Shown: positions 47,301-56,068 of the stretch, one piece after another | Layout: every line of letters starts with the position of its first letter | Position numbering within the stretch: position 1 is the first letter of the stretch | Origin: an uncultured Bacteroidales bacterium | GTDB taxonomy: Bacteria; Bacteroidota; Bacteroidia; Bacteroidales; Paludibacteraceae | Direction: 5' to 3' | Assembly (NCBI GenBank): GCA_902784425.1 | Contig: CACZUS010000006.1 | Span: forward strand, 1-63,731 | DNA length: 63,731 nt | The notes under the pieces: generated by a model | Databases searched by the model: none | Seen by the model: the letters and a program-made list of their open reading frames with translations, nothing else | Told to the model about the DNA's origin: nothing | Position numbers and translations under genes: made by a program

Positions 47301-47483
47301 ATTCGTGGATTCATCTTCGCAATGTTGGTGGGTGTTATTGTTGGTACTTATTCTTCTTGGTTCGTTGCTACTCCTTTGGCTTATGAAATATTAAAGAAAA
47401 CAGGTAGTCAAAGTTTAGTAAAGAAAGAAACACCAAAAGATAAGAAAGATGAAGCTTCAGAAGAGGCTTTGGCGAAAGCTTAA
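44400..47483 (+). CDS. secDF: Protein translocase SecDF fusion
   Basis: SecDF uses the proton gradient to help SecYEG-driven export. The 1027-residue protein is a natural SecD-SecF fusion, as is usual in Bacteroidetes. SecD part: one N-terminal membrane helix, LGLDLKGGMNVVMEV, the periplasmic domains with a long acidic/Ala-Ser linker around 260-300, then GLISFIIAFCAILAYMIFYY and the LTLGMAVDANVLIYERIREE helix. SecF part: GIDFSGGRNYIVRFE, VIIALIGIGLYIFIRF and YSINDNVVIFDRIREN. Twelve membrane helices in total are expected. The tail is charged. It is monocistronic with a strong terminator. Confidence 0.96.
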   Translation: MQNKGFVKVIAVLFAFICLFYLSFSIVSSYYSNKAAELYGEGTEEYQAYLDSMSRDTVWLNHTLKECRENELSLGLDLKGGMNVVMEVSVADILKSLAGTQSMSEPFVKAINSAKEKQLTNQRDFVDLFAESFKEENPGLPLTTIFATYDLKEKISNVSTDEEVISVLKSEVESAVDNSFNVIRSRIDRFGVVQPNIQRLDLTGRILIEMPGIKEPERVRKLLQGSANLEFWETYDMSEIFGAVSAVNDMARDIEHLSAADEKKDSATVAAKDSVSAPVSSIDSMLLANTNKDSLANSLELEKFKKENPLFGILKVYRNGAVIGDADKRDTAKVAEYFRLAKQKRLLPQGLMPRWSVTPKADDENRFELYALNCKRKDGKAPLDGSVIVDAKDDFAQYTSKSTVNMEMNQDGALAWARLTKENIGRCVAVVLDGYVYSCPVVRDEISGGRSEISGNFTPQEAKDLANVLKSGKMPAPAHIVQEDVVGPSLGQEAIHAGLISFIIAFCAILAYMIFYYGLVPGLVADFALLCNVFMIFGVLASFKAVLTLPGIAGIVLTLGMAVDANVLIYERIREELKSGKPLSRALSEGYKNASSAIIDSNVTTVLTGIILFMFGTGPIKGFATTLIIGVLCSFFTAIFISRLIFEWLMGKSEKFNHLTFTTSITKNWFQNTNIDFVGKRKPFYIVSAVAILIGLASLFTSGLNKGIDFSGGRNYIVRFENPVSTVDVRDRLEPSFDANSSLNVITIGDKNQVRISTNYRINDEANNVDEEIESAIYNALKPMLNPSITQEMFINRYVVDESGSVRLSGVNDVETYGLQSSQKVGPTMADDIKTSAVWAVIIALIGIGLYIFIRFHNIAFSIGAVASLTHDTLIIFGLFSLLKGIMPFSMEIDQSFIAAILTVIGYSINDNVVIFDRIRENLGLYPHRDIRSVINSSLNSTLSRTFSTSASTLVVLVVIFLLGGDTIRGFIFAMLVGVIVGTYSSWFVATPLAYEILKKTGSQSLVKKETPKDKKDEASEEALAKA

Positions 47484-47515
47484 AAATAGCAATTGTATAT
47501 ATTTGCATTAAAAGA

Positions 47516-47552
47516 GAACCCCGAAAGTTTGAATGCTTTCGGGGTTCTTTTG
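47516..47552 (+). terminator. Terminator after secDF
   Basis: Thirteen-base perfect arms AGAACCCCGAAAG and CTTTCGGGGTTCT with an eight-base loop, followed by T residues. Confidence 0.88.
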
Positions 47553-47696
47553 TATATTTGTGAGCAATTGAACAAATAAGGATAAAAGAAAATATGGGAG
47601 GACTCTATAATCACCGAAATGTTGAATATAGGACTTTCTTATCTCTTTTGGCTTGTTCTGCACTATAACATATAAAATAAACAATAGGATATAAAA

Positions 47697-48021
47697 ATGA
47701 AAAGAATAGCTTTATTTCTCGTCGCATTTTTGACGGTAAGTGTGATTGTATACTCACAAAATCACGAACATGGATCAATACGAGATAATCTATGTTGGTT
47801 TCCCAATTTGGTGGTACACTTGTCCGACTATTATCAACACCTTCATGGAAAGCTATGATTTCAAAGGGAAGACGGTGATTCCTTTTGCTACTTCGGGTGG
47901 AAGCACTATCGACAAAGCTTGCAAAGACTTGAAAGCGTCTTATCCACAAATCAATTTCAAGCAAGGTAAACTGCTCAATAGAGCGACCAAGAAAGAGTTG
48001 GAGGAATTCTGCGGGAAATAA
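47697..48021 (+). pseudogene. Secreted flavodoxin-like remnant
   Basis: An ATG at 47697 opens a clean signal peptide MKRIALFLVAFLTVSVIVYS, but the frame runs into unrelated residues. From about 47767 a different frame carries the C-terminal half of a flavodoxin: DQYEIIYVGFPIWWYTCPTI, SYDFKGKTVIPFATSGGS and the closing helix to the stop at 48021. The N-terminal half with the FMN phosphate loop is missing. The simplest history is an internal deletion with a frameshift in an exported flavodoxin. Read from alternative starts, the second part gives 91 residues, too little to bind FMN. It lies between the secDF terminator and ispG. Confidence 0.7.
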
Positions 48022-48044
48022 CCCTGTCGACACATAAAATTTTT

Positions 48045-48052
48045 TATCTTTG
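48045..48052 (+). promoter_or_regulatory. Likely -7 box for ispG
   Basis: TATCTTTG, 26 bases before the ispG ATG and just after the flavodoxin remnant. A CCTG 18 bases upstream is a weak -33 candidate. Confidence 0.45.
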
Positions 48053-48078
48053 TATCTATTAATTTTGAAAGATATATC

Positions 48079-49827
48079 ATGCAGAATTATATTTTAACGG
48101 ATGATTCATCTCGTAAATTCCTTTATCATCGTCGTGAAACAATTGCGGTGAAGGTTGGAAATATTGAGATAGGAGGAGATAATCCTATTCGTGTGCAATC
48201 GATGGCTAACACGGATACGAATGATATAGACTCGAGTGTACAACAAGCATTACGTATTGAAAAGGCAGGTGGCGAACTCATCAGATTTACTGCTCAGGGA
48301 ATCAAAGAGGCAACCAATTTGAAACTGATACGTCAGAAATTCCGTGAAGATGGAGGATTGGCTCCTTTGGTGGCTGATATCCATTTTAATCCTCAGGCTG
48401 CTTTCGTGGCAGCAGAAACGGTAGAAAAGGTTAGAATAAATCCTGGAAACTTTGTGGACCGAGTTCATACATTACAACGATTCGATTATACGGATGAAGA
48501 GTATCAACAAGAGATAAATAAGATAAAAGATAAATTATATCCACTTTTGGATATTTGCAAAACACATCATACGGCTATTCGTATAGGCGTTAATCATGGT
48601 TCATTGTCAGATCGTATTCTTTCTCGTTACGGAGATACACCTAAGGGTATGGTTGAGTCTTGTATGGAATTCCTTCGTCTGTGTGTAGCGTATGATTTTT
48701 ATAATATTGTTATTTCCATCAAAGCATCCAATACGGTTATTATGGTGCAAACGGTCCGCTTATTGGTGGATACAATGAACAAGGCAGGCATGAAGTTCCC
48801 TCTTCACTTGGGAGTGACTGAAGCCGGTGATGGGGAAGATGGTAGAGTGAAATCGGCTTTAGGTATAGGTGCATTACTTCAAGATGGAATAGGAGATACG
48901 ATTCGTGTTTCATTGAGTGAAGCTCCTGAAAATGAAATTCCTGTAGCGAAGAAATTGGTGGAGTATATCACAACAACAGCTGCAATTCGTTCGAGCGAGA
49001 CAACTGTTGCTAAGGACTCTGGTTTAGTGGATCCTTTTGTGTATAAACGTAGAGAAAGTATCTCGGTCGACAAGATGGGTGGCGGACAAGTACCTGTTGT
49101 TGTGGCAGATTCATGTGTGAGTGTTGATGGTTTATCTCCAGATTATTGTGCATCGGATTTTCCATCGTCTATAAAGTCTGTTTCTGCCACTATTTCAACC
49201 TATGACTCGATAAAGAGTATGTTGGATGAAAATACTGTCATTATATTGGATTCTGTTGGTTATCCAGTGTCGCAGGATGGTATTGGAGGACAGCGAGAGT
49301 TTATTCATCGGATGTTGTCTGATGGATTAAAGAATCCAGTTATCTTGCGTCGCCGGTATATGGATAGTCAGATAGAAGATTTGCAAATCAAGGCTGGTGC
49401 TGATTTTGGTCAGTTCTTGATTGATGGATTGGTGGATGGAATATGGATAGAAGCGCCACAGGTAAAGACGGAGAGTATTGTTTCGCTTATGTATACGATT
49501 TTGCAAGGGTCGAGAGCAAGAGTATCAAAGACGGAATATATATCATGTCCAAGTTGTGGAAGAACGCTTTTTGATTTACAAACCACATTGGCACAAATAA
49601 AAGCTCGTACATCTCATTTAAAAGGATTAAAGATAGGTGTGATGGGATGTATTGTGAATGGTCCGGGAGAGATGGCAGATGCAGATTATGGATATGTTGG
49701 ATCAGCCAGAGGCAAGGTGAACTTATATAAGGGTCAGACTTGTTTAGAGAAGGCGATACCACAAGAAGAGGCCGTAGATCGTCTGATTCAATTGATCAAA
49801 GAGAATGGAGATTGGAAAGACTCTTAA
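48079..49827 (+). CDS. ispG: 4-hydroxy-3-methylbut-2-enyl diphosphate synthase (IspG)
   Basis: IspG carries out the second-last step of the MEP isoprenoid pathway, using a [4Fe-4S] cluster. The 582 residues are the long form with a central insert domain, normal for Bacteroidetes and plants. N-terminal TIM barrel: IRVQSMANTDTNDID, VADIHFNPQAA, RINPGNF, IRIGVNHGSLS and HLGVTEAGDGEDG. C-terminal cluster domain: ISCPSCGRTLFDLQ and GCIVNGPGEMADADYGYVG, with the three Cys and the Glu. The ATG at 48079 precedes the conserved part by about 20 residues. A terminator follows. Confidence 0.96.
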   Translation: MQNYILTDDSSRKFLYHRRETIAVKVGNIEIGGDNPIRVQSMANTDTNDIDSSVQQALRIEKAGGELIRFTAQGIKEATNLKLIRQKFREDGGLAPLVADIHFNPQAAFVAAETVEKVRINPGNFVDRVHTLQRFDYTDEEYQQEINKIKDKLYPLLDICKTHHTAIRIGVNHGSLSDRILSRYGDTPKGMVESCMEFLRLCVAYDFYNIVISIKASNTVIMVQTVRLLVDTMNKAGMKFPLHLGVTEAGDGEDGRVKSALGIGALLQDGIGDTIRVSLSEAPENEIPVAKKLVEYITTTAAIRSSETTVAKDSGLVDPFVYKRRESISVDKMGGGQVPVVVADSCVSVDGLSPDYCASDFPSSIKSVSATISTYDSIKSMLDENTVIILDSVGYPVSQDGIGGQREFIHRMLSDGLKNPVILRRRYMDSQIEDLQIKAGADFGQFLIDGLVDGIWIEAPQVKTESIVSLMYTILQGSRARVSKTEYISCPSCGRTLFDLQTTLAQIKARTSHLKGLKIGVMGCIVNGPGEMADADYGYVGSARGKVNLYKGQTCLEKAIPQEEAVDRLIQLIKENGDWKDS

Positions 49828-49851
49828 GCAGAATTTGCGGTAGATATAGTT

Positions 49852-49886
49852 AAAAGAGTGGCATATGTGTTATGCCGCTCTTTTTT
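49852..49886. terminator. Bidirectional terminator between ispG and the LytTR gene
   Basis: Arms AAAAGAGTGGCAT and ATGCCGCTCTTTT (one G-T pair), eight-base loop, T and A runs. The stop of the LytTR gene lies at its right edge. Confidence 0.86.
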
Positions 49887-50727
49887 ATTCAAGTGTGAAT
49901 AGTTCGGCGAGACTTTTCGCATACGTTTTGGAAACTGGAATTTCAGTTGTTTCTTCTGTGTCCAGTTCGAGAATAAGACCTTCTTTGTCTTTCCTAAGCA
50001 CCCTTACTTTTTTGAGATTTACGACATAGAATCGATGACATCTTATTAGGTTCATGTTGCTGAATGTTTCTTCTATATATTTCAGAGAGTTTCTTAGCAT
50101 GAATTTAGTCACTTCACGTTTGCTGTTAAGGTAAAATATGAAAATATAATTGTCAGCTGATTGAACGTAAAGAAGGTCTTCCAAACGAACAGAAAGACGA
50201 AAAACGCCCTTTTCATCGTTGAAATTAATAACACCTTTCTCAAGTGATTTTTTTCTGTTATCGATGATTTCTCTCAGTTGAAATTTCTTTTCTTCCAAGT
50301 CGAAATAGAGCCAACATATTATATAAGGTATAATTAAGATAGAGACGACGGATATGGTGGTTCTTGGAAGTATTGTATAGAGGTAAGAACGAGAGTTAGG
50401 CACAACCACATGGATGGAAACGATGGAAAGGGTAAAGGAGATTAGAACGAATTCCTGTAAAATCCACCAGCAAAAGAATTTGAACGATCGTGCTTTTCTT
50501 TGATTTAGTTTATAGAATAGTATTCTACTGAGTATCAACATGATGAATCCGGACCCAATCATTAGAGATAGGTAATATACATATTGATTCTTTTTTATTT
50601 CTAATCCTCTTATGGCAACATCTGGGTGATATACCAATGAAAAGATGATTACGAAAAGAACAACAAAACACATAAAACGAAAAATATCTCGTTTTTGTGT
50701 CATAAATTTAGGAACTTTCTTCTCCAT
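49885..50727 (-). CDS. Membrane-anchored LytTR transcription regulator
   Basis: A 280-residue protein with four hydrophobic helices in the first 150 residues (FRFMCFVVLFVIIFSLVY, YLSLMIGSGFIMLILSRI, then two more), a short coiled linker, and a LytTR DNA-binding domain (about 178-278: DLLYVQSADNYIFIFY, FMLRNSLKYIEE, RCHRFYVVNLKKV). There is no receiver domain and no histidine kinase beside it, so signal input would come through the membrane part. The -7/-33 pair on the minus strand (50747-50776) lies just upstream. It is divergent from the fab operon, which makes that operon a possible target. Confidence 0.9.
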   Translation of the reverse strand: MEKKVPKFMTQKRDIFRFMCFVVLFVIIFSLVYHPDVAIRGLEIKKNQYVYYLSLMIGSGFIMLILSRILFYKLNQRKARSFKFFCWWILQEFVLISFTLSIVSIHVVVPNSRSYLYTILPRTTISVVSILIIPYIICWLYFDLEEKKFQLREIIDNRKKSLEKGVINFNDEKGVFRLSVRLEDLLYVQSADNYIFIFYLNSKREVTKFMLRNSLKYIEETFSNMNLIRCHRFYVVNLKKVRVLRKDKEGLILELDTEETTEIPVSKTYAKSLAELFTLE

Positions 50728-50746
50728 TGTTTTTTCAAAATTATTG

Positions 50747-50776
50747 CAAAAATACTAATTTTTTTTATTCTCCAAA
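50747..50776 (-). promoter_or_regulatory. Promoter of the LytTR gene
   Basis: On the minus strand TTTG (50773-50776) and TATTTTTG (50747-50754), 18 bases apart, 20 bases before the start codon. Confidence 0.55.
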
Positions 50777-50888
50777 ACACTTTATTGAATTTTGGCACTC
50801 TATTCTGTTTTTTGCACCTATATGTCAGATTTCGCCCCACACACCCTTAAAATAATACCTTTTGTTTTTTCGGGTGGTTATTAAAATC

Positions 50889-50896
50889 TAATTTTG
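50889..50896 (+). promoter_or_regulatory. Likely -7 box for the fab operon
   Basis: TAATTTTG, 57 bases before fabH. The TTTG at 50861 is 24 bases away, longer than normal. Between box and ATG the heptamer AAGTTTA occurs twice (50913-50919, 50928-50934). Confidence 0.4.
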
Positions 50897-50953
50897 TGAT
50901 GTTTCTAAATAAAAGTTTATTTAGTGTAAGTTTAAGGGAAAAATAATTTTAAA

Positions 50954-51907
50954 ATGAAGATTATAGCGACAGGAAGTTTGGTGCCTCAGTTGGAGTTGAC
51001 AAATGACATGTTGAGTCAGATGATGGACACGAGTGATGAATGGATACGTACGCGTACAGGTATTCAAAGCCGTCGTATATTATCGACAGAGTCGTTGACA
51101 GATTTGGCAGTGGGGGCAGCTAAGAAGTGTTTAGAACAATCTTCATTAGAAGGATCTGATATTGATTACATTTTGTGTCACAATATTGTCAGTGACATAG
51201 TTACCCCTTCGATGGCGAGCATAATAAATAAGGAGATCGGGTCATGTTGTCCGACAGTTGATTTAAATTCGGCGTGTACTGGTTTTATATATGCGTTGGA
51301 TATAGCAGATTCGTTGTTGAAGACGGGAAAAGCTCGTCGCATATTGATTGTTTGTGCTGAGGAGATGTCTCATTTTATTGATTGGGATAAGAGAGAGACA
51401 TGTGTTTTGTTTGGAGATGCAGCAGGAGCTGTGATTGTTGAGGATGGAGGAGATGAAACCTATTTCCATTTAAGTACGAAATATACAGATGCTCTTAATT
51501 GCAATTCTAAATACGCATCCAGTCCGTTTAGGAAGAGAGAGATGCCATATCATTATTTAGAGATGCGAGGAAGAGATGTTTTTAAATTAGCAATACTTAA
51601 TTCAAGCAACGACATAAAAAAGGTTCTTGAAAAAGCCAATATAAAGCCAAATGATGTTGATTATTATTTGTTGCATCAAGCAAATATTCGTATCTTAGAG
51701 GCCATAAGAAAAGAGTTGGATTTGCCCGAAAAATCGGTGCCTCACAATATCGAGAAGAGGGGAAATACATCATCTGCAAGCATTCCTGTATTGTTGGATG
51801 AATTAAATCGTTCACATACATTTAAGAAAGGAGATCTATTGGCTTTCAGTGCATTTGGAGCTGGGTTTACATCAGGGGCTTGTCTTATAAGATGGCAATT
51901 GGATTAA
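50954..51907 (+). CDS. fabH: 3-oxoacyl-ACP synthase III
   Basis: FabH starts fatty acid synthesis by condensing acetyl-CoA with malonyl-ACP. The 317-residue protein has the catalytic Cys 108 in DLNSACTGF, the His in YYLLHQANIRI and the Asn in KRGNTSSASIP. TSDEWIRTRTGIQSRR near the start and FGAGFTSGACLIRW at the end are standard. First gene of an operon with fabK (27-base gap) and fabF. Many Bacteroidetes have more than one FabH; this copy shows all catalytic residues. Confidence 0.93.
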   Translation: MKIIATGSLVPQLELTNDMLSQMMDTSDEWIRTRTGIQSRRILSTESLTDLAVGAAKKCLEQSSLEGSDIDYILCHNIVSDIVTPSMASIINKEIGSCCPTVDLNSACTGFIYALDIADSLLKTGKARRILIVCAEEMSHFIDWDKRETCVLFGDAAGAVIVEDGGDETYFHLSTKYTDALNCNSKYASSPFRKREMPYHYLEMRGRDVFKLAILNSSNDIKKVLEKANIKPNDVDYYLLHQANIRILEAIRKELDLPEKSVPHNIEKRGNTSSASIPVLLDELNRSHTFKKGDLLAFSAFGAGFTSGACLIRWQLD

Positions 51908-51934
51908 GTTCGATAATTAATTGATGATAAAGTT

Positions 51935-52882
51935 ATGATTAAAAGTAAAATTTGCGATTTGGTTGGAATTAAGTATCCAATCTTTCAAGGAGGAATGGCG
52001 TGGATTTCTGATGCCGTATTAGCATCTGCAGTATCTGAAGCAGGTGGTTTAGGTATTATCTCTGCTATGAATGCTAATGCAGAATATGTTAGAGAAGAGA
52101 TCCGCAAATGTAAAGGATTGACAAATAAACCATTTGGTGTCAATATTATGTTGATGAGCCCATTCGCTGATGAAGTGGCAAAGGTGGTGATAGAAGAGAA
52201 AGTGCCTGTTGTGACAACAGGAGCTGGTATGCCATCTAAATATATGCCAGATTGGAAAGCCGCAAATATTAAAGTGATACCAGTGGTTGGATCTGTTGCT
52301 TTTGCCATTCGTTTGGAGCGTATGGGAGCAGATGCAATTATTGCGGAAGGAAGCGAGTCAGGAGGTCACGTTGGTGAAATCAACACGATGGCGCTTGTGC
52401 CTCAAGTTTGTGATGCGGTTAGTGTACCTGTATTAGCAGCTGGAGGAATCGCTGACGGACGTGGTGTGGCTGCTGCATTTATGTTAGGCGCAGAGGCTGT
52501 TCAATGTGGAACATGCTTCTTGGTAGCTGATGAATGTAAGGTTCACGAGAATTATAAGAAAAAGATTATCGCTGCTAGTGATAGTGAAACAATTGTAACA
52601 GGACGTCGTTTAGGACATCCAGTTCGTTCGTTGAAGACTCGTTTCTCTCGTCAGTTCGCTGAGATGGAGAAAAATTCATCTTGCACAGACGAACAAATCA
52701 TGGCATTTGGTTCGGGTTCTTTAAGAAAGGCAGTACAAGACGGAAACTTGGAAGAAGGATCTTTCATGTCAGGTCAGATCGCTGGTATGATCAAAGAAGA
52801 AAAACCTGCTGCTGCAATTATTGAAAAGATGATGACAGAGGCAGAGGCTATATTAAAAAATACCCCAAATAGAGTAGGATAA
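51935..52882 (+). CDS. fabK: Enoyl-ACP reductase II
   Basis: FabK is the FMN-containing enoyl-ACP reductase that replaces FabI in some bacteria. The 315 residues show KYPIFQGGMAWISDAVLASA, VNIMLMSPFADE, VPVVTTGAGMPSKYM, the EGSESGGHVGEI substrate loop and VPVLAAGGIADGRGVAAAFM, which all belong to the FabK/nitronate monooxygenase family. Its place between fabH and fabF settles the choice in favour of FabK. Its stop overlaps the fabF start by one base (TAATG). Confidence 0.92.
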   Translation: MIKSKICDLVGIKYPIFQGGMAWISDAVLASAVSEAGGLGIISAMNANAEYVREEIRKCKGLTNKPFGVNIMLMSPFADEVAKVVIEEKVPVVTTGAGMPSKYMPDWKAANIKVIPVVGSVAFAIRLERMGADAIIAEGSESGGHVGEINTMALVPQVCDAVSVPVLAAGGIADGRGVAAAFMLGAEAVQCGTCFLVADECKVHENYKKKIIAASDSETIVTGRRLGHPVRSLKTRFSRQFAEMEKNSSCTDEQIMAFGSGSLRKAVQDGNLEEGSFMSGQIAGMIKEEKPAAAIIEKMMTEAEAILKNTPNRVG

Positions 52883-54114
52883 TGAAAAGAGTTGTAATAA
52901 CAGGTTTGGGCGTTGTCAGCCCGATAGGTAATGATGTGCCAACCTTCTGGCATAATTTGCAAACGGGTGTTTGTGGTATATCAGCTATCTCATCTTTTGA
53001 TACAACTGATATGCCTGTCAAAATTGCTGCCGAGATAAAAGATTTCTGCGTCGAGGATTTTGGTGTGGATAAAGGTATGGCTCGTCGATCAGACCGTTAT
53101 TGCCAATTTGCTTTGGCTGCAGCTGCTCAAGCTATGGAAGACAGTGATTTGGCTGGTAAGATTAATCCTGAACGATTGGGCGTCTATGTTGGCTCTGGTA
53201 TCGGTGGTATGCAGACGTTCATCAAGGAATGTACAAAATTGAATGAGGAGGGTGCCAATAGAATCTCTCCGTTGTTCATCCCAATGATGATTTCTAATAT
53301 CGCTGCTGGAAACGTAGCTATTGCTCATCATGCTGAAGGTCCTTGCTTGCCTGTAGTGACTGCTTGTGCTACTAGTACTCATGCTATTGGTGAAGCTTAT
53401 AGAGCCATCAAATATGGATATGCTGATGCAATCATCGCTGGTGGTGCGGAAGCTGCAATTAATGCTTTGGCGGTCGGTGGATTTACCAACTGTAAGGCGT
53501 TGACAAAAGCAACTGACACAAAAGCTGCTTCTCTGCCTTTCGATGCAAGAAGAGCAGGATTCGTTATAGGTGAGGGTGCAGGTATCGTTATCCTTGAGGA
53601 ATATGAACATGCTAAGGCTCGTGGAGCTAAAATATATGGTGAGTTATGCGGATATGGTAATACATGCGATGCATATCATTATACAGCTCCGAAACCTGAT
53701 GGGTCATGTGCTTCTCGTGCGATTGCACAAGCTATTCAAGAAGCTAATTACAATGCATCTGATGTTGTCTATGTAAATGCCCATGGTACAGGTACTCCAT
53801 TGAATGATAAATCAGAAACCCAAGCTTTGAAGTTGGCATTTGGAGAAGAGAATGCAAAGAAACTACATATCAGCTCTTCCAAGTCAATGACAGGTCATAC
53901 GTTGGGTGCAGCTGGTGGTATGGAGGTGATTATTTCCGCATTGTCATTGCAAAACAATATTGTAACTCCAACAATCGGATTGACAGAACCAGATCCTGAG
54001 TGCGATTTGAATTACACGCCAGTTCTCGCTAAAAAGGTAGATTTGACGATGGCTATTTCAAATTCTCTAGGATTCGGTGGTCATAATGCTTGTGTTGCTA
54101 TAAGAAAAGCGTAA
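52882..54114 (+). CDS. fabF: 3-oxoacyl-ACP synthase II
   Basis: FabF elongates fatty acyl chains. The 410 residues have the catalytic Cys 162 in VVTACATSTHAI, the two His in VNAHGTGTPLNDKSE and SKSMTGHTLGAAGG, and the SNSLGFGGHNACVAIRK end. KRVVITGLGVVSPIGND is the standard start. It is translationally coupled to fabK by a one-base overlap. A hairpin at 54245 ends the operon. Confidence 0.95.
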   Translation: MKRVVITGLGVVSPIGNDVPTFWHNLQTGVCGISAISSFDTTDMPVKIAAEIKDFCVEDFGVDKGMARRSDRYCQFALAAAAQAMEDSDLAGKINPERLGVYVGSGIGGMQTFIKECTKLNEEGANRISPLFIPMMISNIAAGNVAIAHHAEGPCLPVVTACATSTHAIGEAYRAIKYGYADAIIAGGAEAAINALAVGGFTNCKALTKATDTKAASLPFDARRAGFVIGEGAGIVILEEYEHAKARGAKIYGELCGYGNTCDAYHYTAPKPDGSCASRAIAQAIQEANYNASDVVYVNAHGTGTPLNDKSETQALKLAFGEENAKKLHISSSKSMTGHTLGAAGGMEVIISALSLQNNIVTPTIGLTEPDPECDLNYTPVLAKKVDLTMAISNSLGFGGHNACVAIRKA

Positions 54115-54244
54115 GATCGGAAACATAAGATTATAATACAAAAATTTCTAATTTTACTATAAGATAAAAACCAGACCTAACTATTCAATAATAGTGTTAG
54201 AATTATAGACCTAATGACTACTATTTGTTCTGAACTTTGTAAGA

Positions 54245-54274
54245 AAGAAGGCTTGAAAAAGCCTTCTTTTTTTT
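54245..54274. terminator. Terminator after fabF, convergent with sulP
   Basis: Ten-base perfect arms AAGAAGGCTT and AAGCCTTCTT, GAAA loop, then a run of T. It stands six bases before the sulP end. Confidence 0.86.
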
Positions 54275-54280
54275 ACCGGA

Positions 54281-55987
54281 TTATTTATTAATGTATTCTC
54301 CGGCTTTTTCCAAAGCTGCGTTAATATTGGAGCATATGTTTTCCTTGCCTATTAGATGGTCCATTTTAGCCTTTAATAATGTTCTTTCAACATGTGTGTT
54401 CACTCCAGAAAGAACAACCGTTATTCCTGCTTTTTGGGATTGAATACACAAATTCTCCAAGTTATGTAATCCAGTGGAATCGATGAAAGGAACTTTTCTC
54501 ATTCGAATGATTCTCACTTTAGGTGTTTCTGCAACGCTTTGCATCACTTCATCAAACTTGTTGGCAATACCAAAGAAATATGGTCCGTCAATCTCATATA
54601 CCTCAACACCCTTTGGTATGATCAACTTCTCTTCGTGAACGGTTACGTCCAGATTCTCTCCTGGGTCAATCTCTCCGTGGAATACTCGAATGACAGATGT
54701 TTCGCTTGTGCGTCGTAAGAATAACACGACTGCAAGCAATAGTCCAATCTCAATCGCAATTGTCAAATCGAAGATGACTGTTAATATAAAGGTAACCATC
54801 AATACGGAGAAATCTGATTTCGGACTCTTCCATAAGGAAACAAAGGTTCTCCATCCACTCATGTTGTAGGCAACAAAAATCAAGACGCCAGCCAAGCATG
54901 GCATTGGGATGTAACCCACATAACGGCCTAAACAGAGCAGAACCAATAAAAGAACAAATGCATGGATGATTCCAGCAACTGGTGTGCGTCCTCCATTGTT
55001 GATGTTGGTCATCGTTCTGGCAATTGCTCCTGTTGCAGGTATACCACCAAAGAAAGGAACAACAAGATTGGCAATACCCTGACCGATCAATTCTGTATTG
55101 GAATTATGCTTATCGCCAATAACACCATCAGCCACCATGGCAGATAGCAAGGATTCTATTGCACCGAGCATGGCAATGGTGAAGGCCGCTGGAAATAGTC
55201 TGCGGATCACACTTACTATGGTTTGTCCCTCATCCAATTGCATGTCAGGAATAGTTGGTGTCGGTACACCTGTCGGTAATTCGTACAAGTCGCCAATGGT
55301 TTGAATGCTTGTTATACCGAAGTATTTTTTAAGAATTAAAACACCAATTGTTGCTACGATGATAGCTACTAACGAACCTGGTATTCGCTTGGATATCTTT
55401 GGTGTGAATATGATGATTAGTAAGCTGACAATACCGACACCAAAAGCCCACCAGTTGATTTGTGTGAAATTTTGAAAATAACAGATCCATTTGTGAAGGA
55501 AGTCTGCTGGTACTTTCTCAATACCTAAACCAAACAAATCATTCATCTGCGTCGAAAATATCGTTAGCGCAATACCTCCGGTGAACCCAACAATGACAGG
55601 GTAGGGTACGAACTTGATGATGCTTCCTAATTTTACTAAGCCCATCACTATCAGAATAACACCTGCCATGATCGTGGCAATCATCAATCCCGATAATCCA
55701 TATTCTTGAATGATTCCATATATAATAACAATGAAAGCTCCCGTTGGACCACCAATCTGTACTTTTGAACCGCCAAATACGGAGATGAGTAATCCAGCAA
55801 TGATAGCTGTAACCAATCCTTCTGTCGGACCTACACCTGATGCTATACCAAATGCAATGGCAAGTGGTATAGCTACAATTCCCACAATAATTCCAGCCAT
55901 GAGGTCGGTACTCAATTGCCCTTTGTCATAACTCTTGATGCAAGAGAATAATTTGGGCTCAAATACATCTTTTAGTGATGCTTTCAT
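54281..55987 (-). CDS. SulP family anion transporter with STAS domain
   Basis: A 568-residue inner-membrane transporter. About twelve hydrophobic segments; the SulP signature lies in IVAIPLAIAFGIASGVGPTE near the start, followed by FGGSKVQIGGPTGAFIVI. A cytoplasmic STAS domain closes the protein (about 450-560: VYEIDGPYFFGIANKF, FIDSTGLHNLE). SulP proteins carry sulfate, bicarbonate or related anions; the substrate cannot be read from the sequence. No sulfur genes or carbonic anhydrase adjoin it. It has its own promoter-like boxes at 56069-56098. Confidence 0.93.
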   Translation of the reverse strand: MKASLKDVFEPKLFSCIKSYDKGQLSTDLMAGIIVGIVAIPLAIAFGIASGVGPTEGLVTAIIAGLLISVFGGSKVQIGGPTGAFIVIIYGIIQEYGLSGLMIATIMAGVILIVMGLVKLGSIIKFVPYPVIVGFTGGIALTIFSTQMNDLFGLGIEKVPADFLHKWICYFQNFTQINWWAFGVGIVSLLIIIFTPKISKRIPGSLVAIIVATIGVLILKKYFGITSIQTIGDLYELPTGVPTPTIPDMQLDEGQTIVSVIRRLFPAAFTIAMLGAIESLLSAMVADGVIGDKHNSNTELIGQGIANLVVPFFGGIPATGAIARTMTNINNGGRTPVAGIIHAFVLLLVLLCLGRYVGYIPMPCLAGVLIFVAYNMSGWRTFVSLWKSPKSDFSVLMVTFILTVIFDLTIAIEIGLLLAVVLFLRRTSETSVIRVFHGEIDPGENLDVTVHEEKLIIPKGVEVYEIDGPYFFGIANKFDEVMQSVAETPKVRIIRMRKVPFIDSTGLHNLENLCIQSQKAGITVVLSGVNTHVERTLLKAKMDHLIGKENICSNINAALEKAGEYINK

Positions 55988-56068
55988 CTTTTTGAATTTT
56001 ATTTTGATACGTTAATAAATGTTAACTATTTAATATTCAGTAATAAAGCAATTCTTAAAAAAGAAGTG

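Noticed and set aside
47746-48021. A free-standing 91-residue flavodoxin-like gene
   Set aside because: It lacks the FMN-binding half and has no good start codon; the signal peptide in another frame upstream shows it is a remnant.
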